64,000 nucleotides of DNA from Clostridium sp. 26_21. Lineage in GTDB: Bacteria > Bacillota > Clostridia > TANB77 > CAG-508. The stretch's first letter is position 1; the number at the start of each line of letters is the position of its first letter. The DNA is taken from positions 96,609-160,608 of the forward strand of contig MNRO01000018.1 in the NCBI GenBank assembly GCA_001915995.1, given 5' to 3'. The notes beneath the pieces are model-generated. The model was not told the DNA's origin. It ran no database searches and saw only the letters and a list, made by a program, of their open reading frames with translations. Below, piece by piece: positions 52,106 to 61,374 of the stretch. Both the position numbers and the translations under genes were made by a program.

Positions 52106-52582
52106 ATGGATTTAAAAATTAAAACTGAAACAGAAGAATTTCATGGAAGAACATGTGGGATAATTAAGCAAGAAAATAAATTTTTAATTATGAGAGTAAA
52201 TAAAACATCTTATTTTCATATACCAGGAGGACATATAGAAATTGGAGAAGATTCAAAAGAAGCAGTTATTCGTGAAATAAAAGAAGAAATTGGTTGTGAT
52301 GTCCAAGAAGCAAATTTGTTTGTAATTCAAGAGAATTTTTGGATAAGAAATAATAGAAAATGTCATGGAATTGAATTTTATTATATAATTAAACCTAAAC
52401 AACAATTACAAATGATTGATTGTGAAAAAGTTGAAATAGATAAAGGTAAAGAAAAATTATTAGAGTTTAAATGGGTTACTTCAGAAGAATTAAAAGATAT
52501 AGATCTAAGACCTACTAATATTAGAGATATTTTAATAAATGGAGATTATCTTAAAGGACTAACACATATTGTGAAAAAGTAA
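52106..52582 (+). CDS. Nudix hydrolase
   Basis: 158 residues. A complete Nudix box (G-x5-E-x7-REUXEE-x-G) starts at GGHIEIGEDS and includes REIKEEIG. Substrate unknown; family members cleave nucleoside diphosphate derivatives. ATG 52106 has AAAAGGAG upstream. Adjacent to a histidine phosphatase gene. Confidence 0.9.
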   Translation: MDLKIKTETEEFHGRTCGIIKQENKFLIMRVNKTSYFHIPGGHIEIGEDSKEAVIREIKEEIGCDVQEANLFVIQENFWIRNNRKCHGIEFYYIIKPKQQLQMIDCEKVEIDKGKEKLLEFKWVTSEELKDIDLRPTNIRDILINGDYLKGLTHIVKK

Positions 52583-52606
52583 GATAACTTGAAAGGAAAA
52601 AATAAG

Positions 52607-53167
52607 ATGAATGTAATATTTATAAGACATGCAGAATCAGAATATAATAGAGATGGAATTTGGGCTGGAAGGGCTGATTGTAGTTTAACAGATAAAGGAA
52701 TTAAAGCTGCTCAAAAATTGGGTGAAACAATTGACAAAGATTTTGATGTTATATATTGTTCTCCTTTAAAAAGAACAAAGCAGACATTATTTGCAATTTT
52801 TCCAGAAGCAAAACCAATTTATGATGATCGAATAATTGAGATTTCAGTTGGAGAATGGGAAAATACAAAAAAAGAATTATATTCTAATGAATTAAGAGAA
52901 TTATTTAGAAAAGGATTATATACACCTCCAGGTGGAGAAACACATAGTGATGTAGATAAGCGTGTATGTGACTTTATTGAGGATGTGTTTGAAAAGTTTC
53001 ATGGCGATGAAAAAATACTAGTAGTAACACATAATGGAATTATGAGAGCAATAAAAAGAAATTTTATGAAAAAAACAAATGAAATAATGTCGAAAAATTT
53101 AGGAACACTTGTATTAACAGAAGAAGATTATAGAAGATATCAGGAAAAACAGGATTTTGAACGATGA
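52607..53167 (+). CDS. histidine phosphatase (phosphoglycerate mutase-like)
   Basis: 186 residues. The catalytic IRHAESEYN (RHx motif) and the second His in VVTHNGIMRA are present, as in the SPLTDKG-type loop (SLTDKG). Substrate unknown, possibly cobalamin-type or phosphosugar. Start ATG 52607 with GAAAGGA upstream. Confidence 0.88.
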   Translation: MNVIFIRHAESEYNRDGIWAGRADCSLTDKGIKAAQKLGETIDKDFDVIYCSPLKRTKQTLFAIFPEAKPIYDDRIIEISVGEWENTKKELYSNELRELFRKGLYTPPGGETHSDVDKRVCDFIEDVFEKFHGDEKILVVTHNGIMRAIKRNFMKKTNEIMSKNLGTLVLTEEDYRRYQEKQDFER

Positions 53168-53236
53168 TTCAAGTTATGGTGTATAATTGGGACTAAATAA
53201 ATAGGATAAAATAGTAAAAGGAGCGAAATATAAAAG

Positions 53237-53710
53237 ATGTTTAAAAATGAATATACAATGAATAGAAAACTAATAGTAGAATATGTATTTAAAATCTTTG
53301 GAACAAAAACGATAATTAGAGGAATATTTATTTTTATATTGGGATTATTAATGTATTTGGTTGAGGGTGATAGTTTAGGATATGTTATGCTTACATGTGC
53401 TATTATCTGTTTATTTACTGCTGTTATTTCGCCAATTATAATGATATACAATATTGAAAATACTTCCAAAAGAATAAACAATGGAAAGATAGAAAAAACT
53501 TCTGTGGAATTTGATAATAATATCAAAATGAATGAAGGAAAAGTTCATTTAGAATTTGAATATAGCCAGGTTTCAAAAATAGTGCAAACCCAAAATTTTA
53601 TAGTATTAAAACTTGGAAAACAGTCAGCAATATTAGTATATAAAAATGGATTCACAGAAGGAAGCGAAAATGAGTTTATTAAATTCATAGAAGAAAAAAT
53701 AAAAAAGTAA
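53237..53710 (+). CDS. YcxB-like two-helix membrane protein
   Basis: 157 residues: two membrane helices (about 31-48 and 54-75), then a C-terminal beta domain (VHLEFEYSQVSKIVQTQNFI … GSENEFIKFI) resembling YcxB-like proteins. Function unknown. Confidence 0.7.
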   Translation: MFKNEYTMNRKLIVEYVFKIFGTKTIIRGIFIFILGLLMYLVEGDSLGYVMLTCAIICLFTAVISPIIMIYNIENTSKRINNGKIEKTSVEFDNNIKMNEGKVHLEFEYSQVSKIVQTQNFIVLKLGKQSAILVYKNGFTEGSENEFIKFIEEKIKK

Positions 53711-53725
53711 TTTTAGAGGTAAAAT

Positions 53726-54172
53726 ATGAAAATTTTTGAAGTAAAAGAAAGAACACAAGAATTGGTAAATACATTATTAGAAGTATGGGAAAATTCAGTA
53801 AAAGCAACGCATTTATTTTTGTCAGATAATGAAATAGAAAAAATAAAAGAATATGTACCACAAGCTTTAAAAGAAGTAGCACATTTAATAGTTATAGAGA
53901 ACGAAAATGATATTCCAATAGCTTTTATGGGAATAGAAGGTACAAAGCTTGAAATGTTATTTATAAAAAATAGTGAAAGAAGAAAAGGACTTGGAAGACA
54001 ATTACTGAATTATGGTATAAAAAATTATAATATTAATGAATTAATAGTTAATGAGCAAAATCCTAATTCTAAAGGATTTTATGAACATTTAGGATTTAAA
54101 GTTTACAAAAGAACAGAGTTAGATGAGCAAGGAAATCATTATCCAATTTTATATATGAGATTAGAAAATTAA
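53726..54172 (+). CDS. GNAT-family N-acetyltransferase
   Basis: 148 residues. The acetyl-CoA motif RRKGLGRQLLNYG and the FYEHLGFKVY block are clear; closest in layout to YjaB-type acetyltransferases. Substrate unknown. Only 15 bp after the preceding gene. Confidence 0.88.
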   Translation: MKIFEVKERTQELVNTLLEVWENSVKATHLFLSDNEIEKIKEYVPQALKEVAHLIVIENENDIPIAFMGIEGTKLEMLFIKNSERRKGLGRQLLNYGIKNYNINELIVNEQNPNSKGFYEHLGFKVYKRTELDEQGNHYPILYMRLEN

Positions 54173-54193
54173 TAAATAAAACAATCTAAAACC

Positions 54194-54236
54194 TTACAGA
54201 AATGTAAGGTTTCTTTTGTGATAAGTATGATATAAT
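54194..54236 (+). promoter_or_regulatory. BceR-type operator and promoter of the bceRS genes
   Basis: TTACA-GAAA-TGTAA (54194-54207), matching the TNACA-N4-TGTAA motif reported for BceR-type regulators, then TATAAT (54231-54236). The dyad can also fold as a GNRA-loop hairpin and might double as a terminator for the preceding gene. Confidence 0.75.
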
Positions 54237-54255
54237 AACATTGGAGGGAAAACAA

Positions 54256-54939
54256 ATGCCAAGAATATTAATAATAGAAGATGATGAAAAATTAAGAGAA
54301 GAATTAAAAATCTTTTTAAATAAAAATGGATATGAAGCAACAGCACTAACAACATTTGATAATACAATAAATGATATATTAAAAATAAATCCAGATTTAA
54401 TCTTATTAGATATAAATTTACCAAACACAGACGGAGAATATATCTGTAAAGAAATTAGGAAAAAATCAAATATGCCAATTATTATAGTAACAAGTAGAGA
54501 TAATGAAATAGATGAATTACTTTCAATCAATAATGGAGCAGATCATTATATTACTAAGCCATTTAACATACAAATTTTACTTGCAAAAATAGGATCATTA
54601 CTAAGAAGAACAAATATGCAAGGAGAAACAAATGATAAAATAGATGTTAAAGATTTTATATTAAATACCTCAAATAATACTATTGAAAAAGGTGGAAAAG
54701 TAATAGAACTTACCAAAAATGAATATAAGATTTTAAAATATCTGGTACAAAACAGAGGAAAAATTGTATCAAGAGAAGATATAATGGAATGTTTATGGGA
54801 AAGTGAAAGCTTTATAGATGATAATACATTAACAGTAAATATTACGAGATTAAGAAATAAATTAGAAGAGCTAGAATTAAAAGAACTATTAGAAACAAAA
54901 AGAGGACAAGGATATATTTTGAAAAAAGGAGTAAACTAA
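54256..54939 (+). CDS. bceR: BceR-type response regulator
   Basis: 227-residue OmpR-family regulator: phospho-Asp in LILLDINLPNTDG, TKPF lysine, winged-helix domain (TVNITRLRNKLEEL). ATG 54256 has GGAGGG 6 nt upstream; the in-frame TTG at 54241 overlaps it. Kinase follows directly. It probably binds the TTACA-N4-TGTAA dyads at 54194 and 55978 to induce the resistance transporter. Confidence 0.9.
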   Translation: MPRILIIEDDEKLREELKIFLNKNGYEATALTTFDNTINDILKINPDLILLDINLPNTDGEYICKEIRKKSNMPIIIVTSRDNEIDELLSINNGADHYITKPFNIQILLAKIGSLLRRTNMQGETNDKIDVKDFILNTSNNTIEKGGKVIELTKNEYKILKYLVQNRGKIVSREDIMECLWESESFIDDNTLTVNITRLRNKLEELELKELLETKRGQGYILKKGVN

Positions 54940-55956
54940 ATGGATTTTAAATTATTTTTAAGAGAGAAAGCCAGCACTATTTTATTACTATTGTTTGGAC
55001 TTATTACAATAGAAATATTTTTAATGGCATATAATGTAGGAATGTTCATAAAAATATATATCCCACTTATAATAATTGGATTATATATGATTTCAATTAT
55101 TATAGAATATTTTAAAAGAAAAAAATTCTATGATAATTTATTAAAAATTTTAGAAGAATTAGACGAAAAATATTTAATTACAGAAATTATAAAAACTCCT
55201 AATTTTTTAGAGGGACAGATATTTAAAAACTCATTAGAACAAATTGATAAATCAATGTTAGAAAATGTAAACAAATACAAATATATGACAGAAGATTATA
55301 AAGAATATATAGAATTATGGATACATGAAATAAAAATACCAATATCAGCTAGTAAAATGGTAATAGAGAACAATAAAAATGCTATAACCAAAAGTATAGA
55401 TGAAGAACTAGACAAAGTAGAAAATTATATTGAACAAGCTTTATTTTATGCAAGAAGTAATACTGTAGAAAAAGATTATTATATAAGAAAAGTGGTTTTA
55501 AAAGAAATTGTAAATGAAAGTATTAAAAAGAACAAAAGTAGTTTAATACAAGAAAAGATTTCTATTGATATTCATGATTTAGACATAGAAGTTAATACAG
55601 ACAACAAATGGATAGTATTTATATTAAATCAAATTATACAAAATAGTATCAAATACAGAAAAAAAGAAAACTCTGTAATTGAAATATATGCAAATCAAAG
55701 AAAAGAGAATGTGATTTTATATATTAAAGACAACGGAATAGGAATAAAACAAGGAGAAATTACAAGAGTTTTTGAAAAAGGATTTACAGGAACAAATGGA
55801 AGATTATCAAATAAGAAATCAACAGGAATAGGATTATATTTGTGTAAAAAGTTATGTAATAAATTAGGAATAGGAATAGAATTAAATTCAGTGCAAAATG
55901 AAGGTACAGAAGTCAAGCTAGTGTTTCCACAAAACAGTTATATTGAATTAAAGTAA
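54940..55956 (+). CDS. bceS: BceS-type intramembrane-sensing histidine kinase
   Basis: 338 residues. Two closely spaced membrane helices (about 13-31 and 36-56) with almost no extracytoplasmic loop, typical of kinases that sense through a BceAB transporter. Phospho-His in ELWIHEIKIPIS, and an HATPase domain with KDNGIGIKQGEI and STGIGLYLCK. Immediately follows bceR. Confidence 0.9.
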   Translation: MDFKLFLREKASTILLLLFGLITIEIFLMAYNVGMFIKIYIPLIIIGLYMISIIIEYFKRKKFYDNLLKILEELDEKYLITEIIKTPNFLEGQIFKNSLEQIDKSMLENVNKYKYMTEDYKEYIELWIHEIKIPISASKMVIENNKNAITKSIDEELDKVENYIEQALFYARSNTVEKDYYIRKVVLKEIVNESIKKNKSSLIQEKISIDIHDLDIEVNTDNKWIVFILNQIIQNSIKYRKKENSVIEIYANQRKENVILYIKDNGIGIKQGEITRVFEKGFTGTNGRLSNKKSTGIGLYLCKKLCNKLGIGIELNSVQNEGTEVKLVFPQNSYIELK

Positions 55957-55977
55957 AAAGAAACAAGTATTGCTACC

Positions 55978-55991
55978 TTACAAAAATGTAA
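55978..55991 (+). promoter_or_regulatory. BceR-type operator before bceAB
   Basis: TTACA-AAAA-TGTAA, followed by a TATAAT at 56036-56041. Same dyad as at 54194. Confidence 0.75.
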
Positions 55992-56070
55992 GGAATATGT
56001 AAGCTAAATCGATGGTAACTTTACTAGAAAGTATTTATAATTAAGTTAAAGTCAGAAAGGAGTTATAAAA

Positions 56071-56824
56071 ATGGAAAAAATATTAGAAGTAAAAAACATC
56101 GAAAAATACTATGGAAACAAATCAAATTTAACAAAAGCCATAGACAATATTAATTTTGATGTAAACAAAGGCGAATTTGTTGGAATTATGGGAGCAAGTA
56201 ACATTATTAAACTGTATTTCCACAATAGACAGAGTAACAGCAGGACACATTATTATAAATGGAGAAGATATCACAAAATTAAAAGGAAATAATTTGAACA
56301 AATTTAGAAGAGAAGAGTTAGGATTTATATTTCAAGACTTTAACTTATTAGATACATTAACAGCTTATGAAAATATAGCTTTAGCATTAACAATTCAAAA
56401 AGTAAAGGCAAATGAAATAGATAGAAGGGTAAATGAAATAGCGGAAAAATTAGGAATTAAAGAAATCCTAAAAAAATATCCTTATCAAGTATCTGGTGGT
56501 CAAAAGCAAAGAATTGCATCAGCAAGAGCTATTATTACAAATCCAAAATTAATTTTAGCAGATGAGCCAACAGGAGCATTAGATAGTAAAGCAGCAAGAC
56601 AATTATTAGAAAATTTTGAATTATTAAATCAAAAAATGAATGCAACAATTTTAATGGTAACACATGACGCATTTACCGCTTCTTATGCTAATCGAATTTT
56701 ATTTATAAAAGATGGAAAAATTTTTAATGAATTAGTAAAGGGAAATGATACAAGAAAACAATTCTTTGAAAAAATAATAGAGGTTCAAACACTTCTTGGA
56801 GGTGATTTAAACGATGTTATTTAA
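56071..56824 (+). pseudogene. bceA: bceA-like ABC ATPase, frameshifted by a deletion in Walker A
   Basis: Would be the ATPase of a BceAB bacitracin/lantibiotic resistance transporter. The first frame reads MEKILEVKNIEKYYGNKSNL … GIMGAS up to 56199; the rest (LLNCISTIDRVTAG … LSxGGQ-type signature VSGGQKQRIASARA, ADEPTGALD, THD) continues in another frame. Comparison with intact homologues implies loss of about 14 nt coding GSGKT, so the Walker A Lys is gone and the frame is broken at 56199/56200. GAAAGGAG Shine-Dalgarno and downstream bceB are intact. Either a recent inactivation or an assembly error. Confidence 0.88.
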
Positions 56825-58913
56825 ATTATCAATAAGAAACATGAAAAAAAGCTTCAAAGATTATGCAATATATTTTTTAACATTAGTATTAGGTGTAGCA
56901 ATATTTTATATGTTTAATTCAATAGATAGTCAACAAGCAATGTTAGAAGTATCAGAATCAACAAGAAGTATTATAAAACTTATGATTTCATTGCTTGGAT
57001 ATGTATCAGTATTCGTAGCAGTAGTATTAGGTTTACTAATTGTATATGCAAATAATTTCTTAATAAATCGAAGAAAAAAAGAATTTGGAATATATATGAC
57101 ACTTGGAATGGGAAAAAGACAAATATCAAAAATAATATTAATTGAAACAATATTAGTAGGAATTATATCATTAATTGTAGGATTAATTATAGGTATATTT
57201 GCATCACAATTCATGTCAATATTAGTTGCTAAAATGTTTGAGGCAGACATGAGCAAGTTTCAATTTGTATTTTCAAAAGATGCTTGTATAAAAACTTGTA
57301 TTTATTTTGCTGTAATGTATGTGGCAGTAATGTTCTTTAATACATTTACAGTTTCAAAATATAAATTAATTGATTTATTAAATGCGAATAAAAAAAATGA
57401 AAATGTAAAAATAAAAAATCCAATTATATGTATATTAGTATTTTTAGGAGCTGTATCTATACTTGGATATGCTTACTGGAAAGTAACAGGAGATGTTAGT
57501 AGTATAACAACAGCAGATAAAATTTTACAACCAATTTTAATGGGAATTGTCGGAACAGTAGCAGTTTTCTGGTCTTTATCAGGATTTATAATACAAATAG
57601 TTCAAAAAATGAAAAATGTTTATTTTAAAAATACAAATATGTTTGTATTAAGACAAATAAATAACAAAATTAATACAATGGTTATAAGTATGAGTGTAAT
57701 ATGTTTAATGCTATTTATGACAATTTCAATACTTTCTTCAAGTTTAGCATTAAGAAATACAATGCAAAGAGAATTAGTTGAAATGACTCCTGTAGATTTG
57801 AACTTATATAAAACAGCTAATTTACCAGAAAAATATTTACAATATGGTACTTATGGAAAAGAGATTACATCTACAGCTGAAGCAATGGCTGATTCGAAAA
57901 TATCTATTACAGAAACTTTAAAAAATAATGGTTTAGATATGAATGTCTTAAAAGACATTGTGGAAATAACAGTATATTCCACAGATGATTTAACTTGGAA
58001 AGATTTTTTGGGAGACAAATATGCAGAAATAAAAACCAGATATCCAAATCTTTTATATAATACAGCAGAACAGATAGTAAAAATATCAGACTATAACAAA
58101 ATTGCAAAACTATATGGAATTAATCAATATGAATTAAATAATGATGAATATATTGTACTTTGTGATTTTGATTCACAAAAAGAATTACGAGATGAAGCAT
58201 TAAAAGATGGAAATAATGTTTTAAATATAGTTGGAAAACAATATAAATCAAAATATAATGAATGTAAGACAGGATATATTCAAATGTCTACTAACCATAC
58301 AAATACAGGAATTGTGTTAGTTCCAGATGATTGTAATTTAACAGAAGATATGAAAAAAAAATATTTATTAGCTGCAAATTATAATTCAGATACTAAAGAA
58401 GGAAAAGAAGAAATAGAAAAGATATTTGTTGATAATAATTCAGAACTTTTACAAAATTTAGAGAAAAATGGTTTGAATATTGATGGAAGATCAAAAATAT
58501 CTATTATGGAATCAAGTATAGGATTAGCAACTATTGTAACATTTATAGCAATTTATTTAGGAATTATATTTTTAATTGCAAGTTCAGCTATTTTAGCTTT
58601 AAAACAATTAACAGATAGTTCAGATAACAGACAAAGATATACTATTTTAAGAAAAATTGGTTGTGACGAAAAGATGATTAACAAAGCATTATTTAGACAA
58701 ATTGGAATATTTTTTGGAGTTCCACTTGTTCTTGCAATTATACATTCTATATTTGGAATACAATTTGCAATTACTATAATGTCTGGATTGGCAAGTAAAA
58801 AAGATTTATTACCATCTGCTATTGCGACAGTAATTATTATAGGTATCATATATGGTATATATTTCTTAGCTACTTATTTAGAAAGTAAAAATATTATCAA
58901 AGAAGATGAATAG
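56814..58913 (+). CDS. bceB: BceB-type ABC transporter permease
   Basis: 699 residues with ten membrane helices in the BceB layout (1 + 3 + 2 + large extracytoplasmic domain + 3 by eye) and two FtsX blocks. The large external domain lies at about 320-560. Overlaps bceA by 11 bp. Intact, but without a working BceA partner here it may be non-functional. Confidence 0.9.
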   Translation: MLFKLSIRNMKKSFKDYAIYFLTLVLGVAIFYMFNSIDSQQAMLEVSESTRSIIKLMISLLGYVSVFVAVVLGLLIVYANNFLINRRKKEFGIYMTLGMGKRQISKIILIETILVGIISLIVGLIIGIFASQFMSILVAKMFEADMSKFQFVFSKDACIKTCIYFAVMYVAVMFFNTFTVSKYKLIDLLNANKKNENVKIKNPIICILVFLGAVSILGYAYWKVTGDVSSITTADKILQPILMGIVGTVAVFWSLSGFIIQIVQKMKNVYFKNTNMFVLRQINNKINTMVISMSVICLMLFMTISILSSSLALRNTMQRELVEMTPVDLNLYKTANLPEKYLQYGTYGKEITSTAEAMADSKISITETLKNNGLDMNVLKDIVEITVYSTDDLTWKDFLGDKYAEIKTRYPNLLYNTAEQIVKISDYNKIAKLYGINQYELNNDEYIVLCDFDSQKELRDEALKDGNNVLNIVGKQYKSKYNECKTGYIQMSTNHTNTGIVLVPDDCNLTEDMKKKYLLAANYNSDTKEGKEEIEKIFVDNNSELLQNLEKNGLNIDGRSKISIMESSIGLATIVTFIAIYLGIIFLIASSAILALKQLTDSSDNRQRYTILRKIGCDEKMINKALFRQIGIFFGVPLVLAIIHSIFGIQFAITIMSGLASKKDLLPSAIATVIIIGIIYGIYFLATYLESKNIIKEDE

Positions 58914-58942
58914 TTGTTGAAAAAGTAAGAAAGGAAAATTGT

Positions 58943-59062
58943 ATGGACAAATCTGAAATAGTATTGTAGAATGTATGTCATAGGAAATGAAAATTAGCAG
59001 ATGTGGTTTCATTGACAGCAGTTCTGTATAAGAACTGGTTTGATAAGCAACTACATAAATAA
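58943..59062 (+). pseudogene. mini-gene with two in-frame stops
   Basis: After a good Shine-Dalgarno (AAGAAAGG) the frame reads MDKSEIVL, stop TAG (58967), NVCHRK, stop TGA (58988), KLADVVSLTAVLYKNWFDKQ and LHK, then TAA. Both stops are one G-to-A change from TGG (Trp). It looks like a decayed protein of about 39 residues. Family unknown. A terminator follows. Confidence 0.5.
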
Positions 59063-59065
59063 AAA

Positions 59066-59107
59066 ACAACTCATATCTGTACTTTGACGAGTAGATATGA
59101 GTTTTAT
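59066..59107 (+). terminator. intrinsic terminator
   Basis: Stem AACTCATATCT / AGATATGAGTT with a 14-nt loop, then TTTATT. Confidence 0.75.
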
Positions 59108-59109
59108 TC

Positions 59110-59476
59110 TATTCGGCAAAACCACGTTTGTAGATTTGTCATTTCCTATAATTATTATAATCAATTTAGACGCAAAAAGAAGAGTTTATGGTGCAGAAGT
59201 AGAAAATACATATTTGACATCAAATTATATTGATGAAAATACAGGAAAAATTTTAAGTCCTAAACTAGAAGTTTTATTAGCTAACTATAATTTACTTATG
59301 AGTTCTGTGCCGGGACTACCTATAAATTTGTATGATCAAAATATATGGAATGATGACAATATAAAAACTATTGGAAAAATAAATATTTCAGCCAAAAAAA
59401 CAATGAGATATTAGATGAAAAATTAATTTTTATTGGTGAAAAAGATTATAATTATTATGCGATATTAAATAAGTAA
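59110..59476 (+). pseudogene. 5'-truncated, frameshifted gene fragment
   Basis: A plausible protein tail (LDAKRRVYGAEVENTYLTS … INISAKK) shifts frame in the A7 run at about 59394-59400 and continues NNEILDEKLIFIGEKDYNYY to a stop at 59476. The only in-frame ATG (59097) lies in the terminator, so there is no real start. Family not recognised. Confidence 0.5.
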
Positions 59477-59496
59477 AAGTAAGTAATTTTTTCTTC

Positions 59497-59526
59497 TTGT
59501 TATATTACGAATTTTTGTGGTATAAT
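59497..59526 (+). promoter_or_regulatory. promoter of the MBL hydrolase gene
   Basis: TTGTTA (59497-59502), 18-bp spacer, TATAAT (59521-59526) with an upstream TG (extended -10). Confidence 0.65.
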
Positions 59527-59555
59527 TCAAATATATAAAAATTAAGGAGGGTATT

Positions 59556-60188
59556 ATGTTAGATAATATAGAAGTTTTATGCCATAGCAGTATAAGAATA
59601 GACAAAAATAAAATAATTTATATAGATCCGTTTAAAATTGATGAAAATTATAATGATGCAGATATTATTTTTATAACACATGATCATTATGACCATTATT
59701 CAGAAGAGGATATAGATAAAGTTATAAATAAAAACACAACTATTGTAATACCAGAAGAAATGATAACAAAATTATTAAGAAAAGGAATAGACAAAAGTTC
59801 AATTCATGCAGTAAAACCAAACGAAGAATATATGGTACAAGGAATTAAATTTGAGACAATACTTTCATACAATGTAAATAAGAAATTTCATCCCAAAGAA
59901 AATAATTGGGTTGGATATATTATTACAATAGATGAGGTCAGATATTATATTGCAGGAGATACAGATATAACAGAAGAAAATAGAAAAGTAAAGTGTGATG
60001 TCGCATTTGTTCCTGTTGGTGGAACTTATACAATGAGTTTTGAAGAAGCAGCACAATTAATAAATGAAATAAAACCACAAGTAGCAGTACCAATTCATTA
60101 TGGTAGTGTAGTTGGAACAAAACAAGATGCAATAGATTTTATTAAATTATTAAATCCAACAATAACTGGCGTAATTTTAATGAAATAA
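59556..60188 (+). CDS. metallo-beta-lactamase-fold hydrolase, UlaG-like
   Basis: 210 residues. THDHYDHYS is the HxHxDH metal motif; IAGDTD supplies the bridging Asp and VPIHYG the last His. Fits the compact UlaG-like/RNase-Z-unrelated MBL group; substrate unknown. AAGGAGG Shine-Dalgarno. Probably co-transcribed with the YjbR gene 20 bp downstream. Confidence 0.88.
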   Translation: MLDNIEVLCHSSIRIDKNKIIYIDPFKIDENYNDADIIFITHDHYDHYSEEDIDKVINKNTTIVIPEEMITKLLRKGIDKSSIHAVKPNEEYMVQGIKFETILSYNVNKKFHPKENNWVGYIITIDEVRYYIAGDTDITEENRKVKCDVAFVPVGGTYTMSFEEAAQLINEIKPQVAVPIHYGSVVGTKQDAIDFIKLLNPTITGVILMK

Positions 60189-60208
60189 TAGAAATAAAGG
60201 ATTGAAAT

Positions 60209-60535
60209 ATGAATAAAGAAGAAATAATAGAATATTGTTTGACATTAAAAAATACATACAAAGATTGTCCATTTTCAGATGATTTTGAATCAGTAACAAT
60301 GAAACATTGCGAAAATAAAAAGTGGTTTGCATTGCTTATGAATGTTAATGAGAGATTGTATCTTAATATAAAAACAGATCCGAATTATTCGGATATATTA
60401 AGGAATACTTATGATTATATAATACCTGCATATCATATGAATAAAGAGCATTGGAATACAATTATTGTTGACGAAAAAGTAGATAAAACATTAGTTAAAG
60501 AATTGATAGAGCAAAGTTATCAATTAACAAGATAA
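60209..60535 (+). CDS. MmcQ/YjbR-family DNA-binding-like protein
   Basis: 108 residues. KNKKWFALL-type core (ENKKWFALLMNV), NIKTDP and PAYHMNKEHWNTI are the YjbR signatures. The fold resembles the CyaY/DNA-binding group; role unknown. Confidence 0.88.
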   Translation: MNKEEIIEYCLTLKNTYKDCPFSDDFESVTMKHCENKKWFALLMNVNERLYLNIKTDPNYSDILRNTYDYIIPAYHMNKEHWNTIIVDEKVDKTLVKELIEQSYQLTR

Positions 60536-60590
60536 AGTTAATAAGACTAACTATTAATTGTCAATAGAAAAATTTAAATTTTTTTATTGA

Positions 60591-60643
60591 TTTGTTAGAA
60601 AAATATTTGCATGACAAATAGTAATTTGTTAAATAGATTGGAG
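60591..60643. repeat. degenerate intergenic repeat, copy B
   Basis: TTTGTTAGAAAAATA … AAATAGTAATTTGTT, then GGAGATG before the next start. Related to copies at 50655, 61297 and 62550. Confidence 0.45.
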
Positions 60644-60651
60644 ATGTAATT

Positions 60652-61290
60652 ATGGCTTTTGATTACAAAAAAGAATATAAGGAATTCTATATGCCAAAGA
60701 ATAAACCTAGTATAGTAGAAATTCCTAAAATGAATTATATAGCAGTTAGAGGATCTGGAAACCCTAACGAAGAAAACGGAGATTATAAAAATACAATTGG
60801 ATTGTTATATGGTATTGCCTATACAATAAAAATGAGTTACAAAGGAACTCATAAAATAGATGGTTTTTTTGAATATGTTGTTCCACCATTAGAAGGATTT
60901 TGGTGGCAGGATGGATTAAAAGGTAGCATTGATTATAATAATAAAAATACTATGCACTTTATATCTATTATTAGATTACCAGATTTTGTAACTAAAGATG
61001 ATTTCGAGTGGGCTATTGAAGAAACAACAAAAAAGAAGAAACAAGATTTTTCAAGAGTTGAGTTTTTTACTTATGATGAAGGTCTATGTGTTCAATGTAT
61101 GCACTTGGGTTCTTATGATGATGAGCCGGCAACAGTTAATTTAATGCACGAATATATGAAAGAAAATGGTTATGAATTAGATATAACTGATGAGAGATAC
61201 CATCACGAAATATATTTAAGTGATCCAAGAAAATGTGATGTTAATAAATTAAAAACAGTCATAAGACATCCAATAAAAAAGATTAAATAA
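60652..61290 (+). CDS. GyrI-like small-molecule-binding domain protein
   Basis: 212 residues. Opens with FDYKKEYKEFY, then IPKMNYIAVRGSGNPN and EGFWWQDG, closing with CMHLGSYDDEPAT and HHEIYLSDPRK: the usual layout of stand-alone GyrI-like proteins. Probably binds a hydrophobic small molecule. GGAGATG Shine-Dalgarno. Confidence 0.87.
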   Translation: MAFDYKKEYKEFYMPKNKPSIVEIPKMNYIAVRGSGNPNEENGDYKNTIGLLYGIAYTIKMSYKGTHKIDGFFEYVVPPLEGFWWQDGLKGSIDYNNKNTMHFISIIRLPDFVTKDDFEWAIEETTKKKKQDFSRVEFFTYDEGLCVQCMHLGSYDDEPATVNLMHEYMKENGYELDITDERYHHEIYLSDPRKCDVNKLKTVIRHPIKKIK

Positions 61291-61296
61291 TAATTC

Positions 61297-61343
61297 AAAT
61301 TACAATTTAATAATTAATTAGATAAATAGTAAGTTGTCGTTGA
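61297..61343. repeat. degenerate intergenic repeat, copy C
   Basis: AAATTACAATTTAATAATTA … AATAGTAAGTTGTC; closest to copy D at 62550. Confidence 0.5.
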
Positions 61344-61374
61344 GATTAAAATTTATTATGAGGAGATGTATCTT

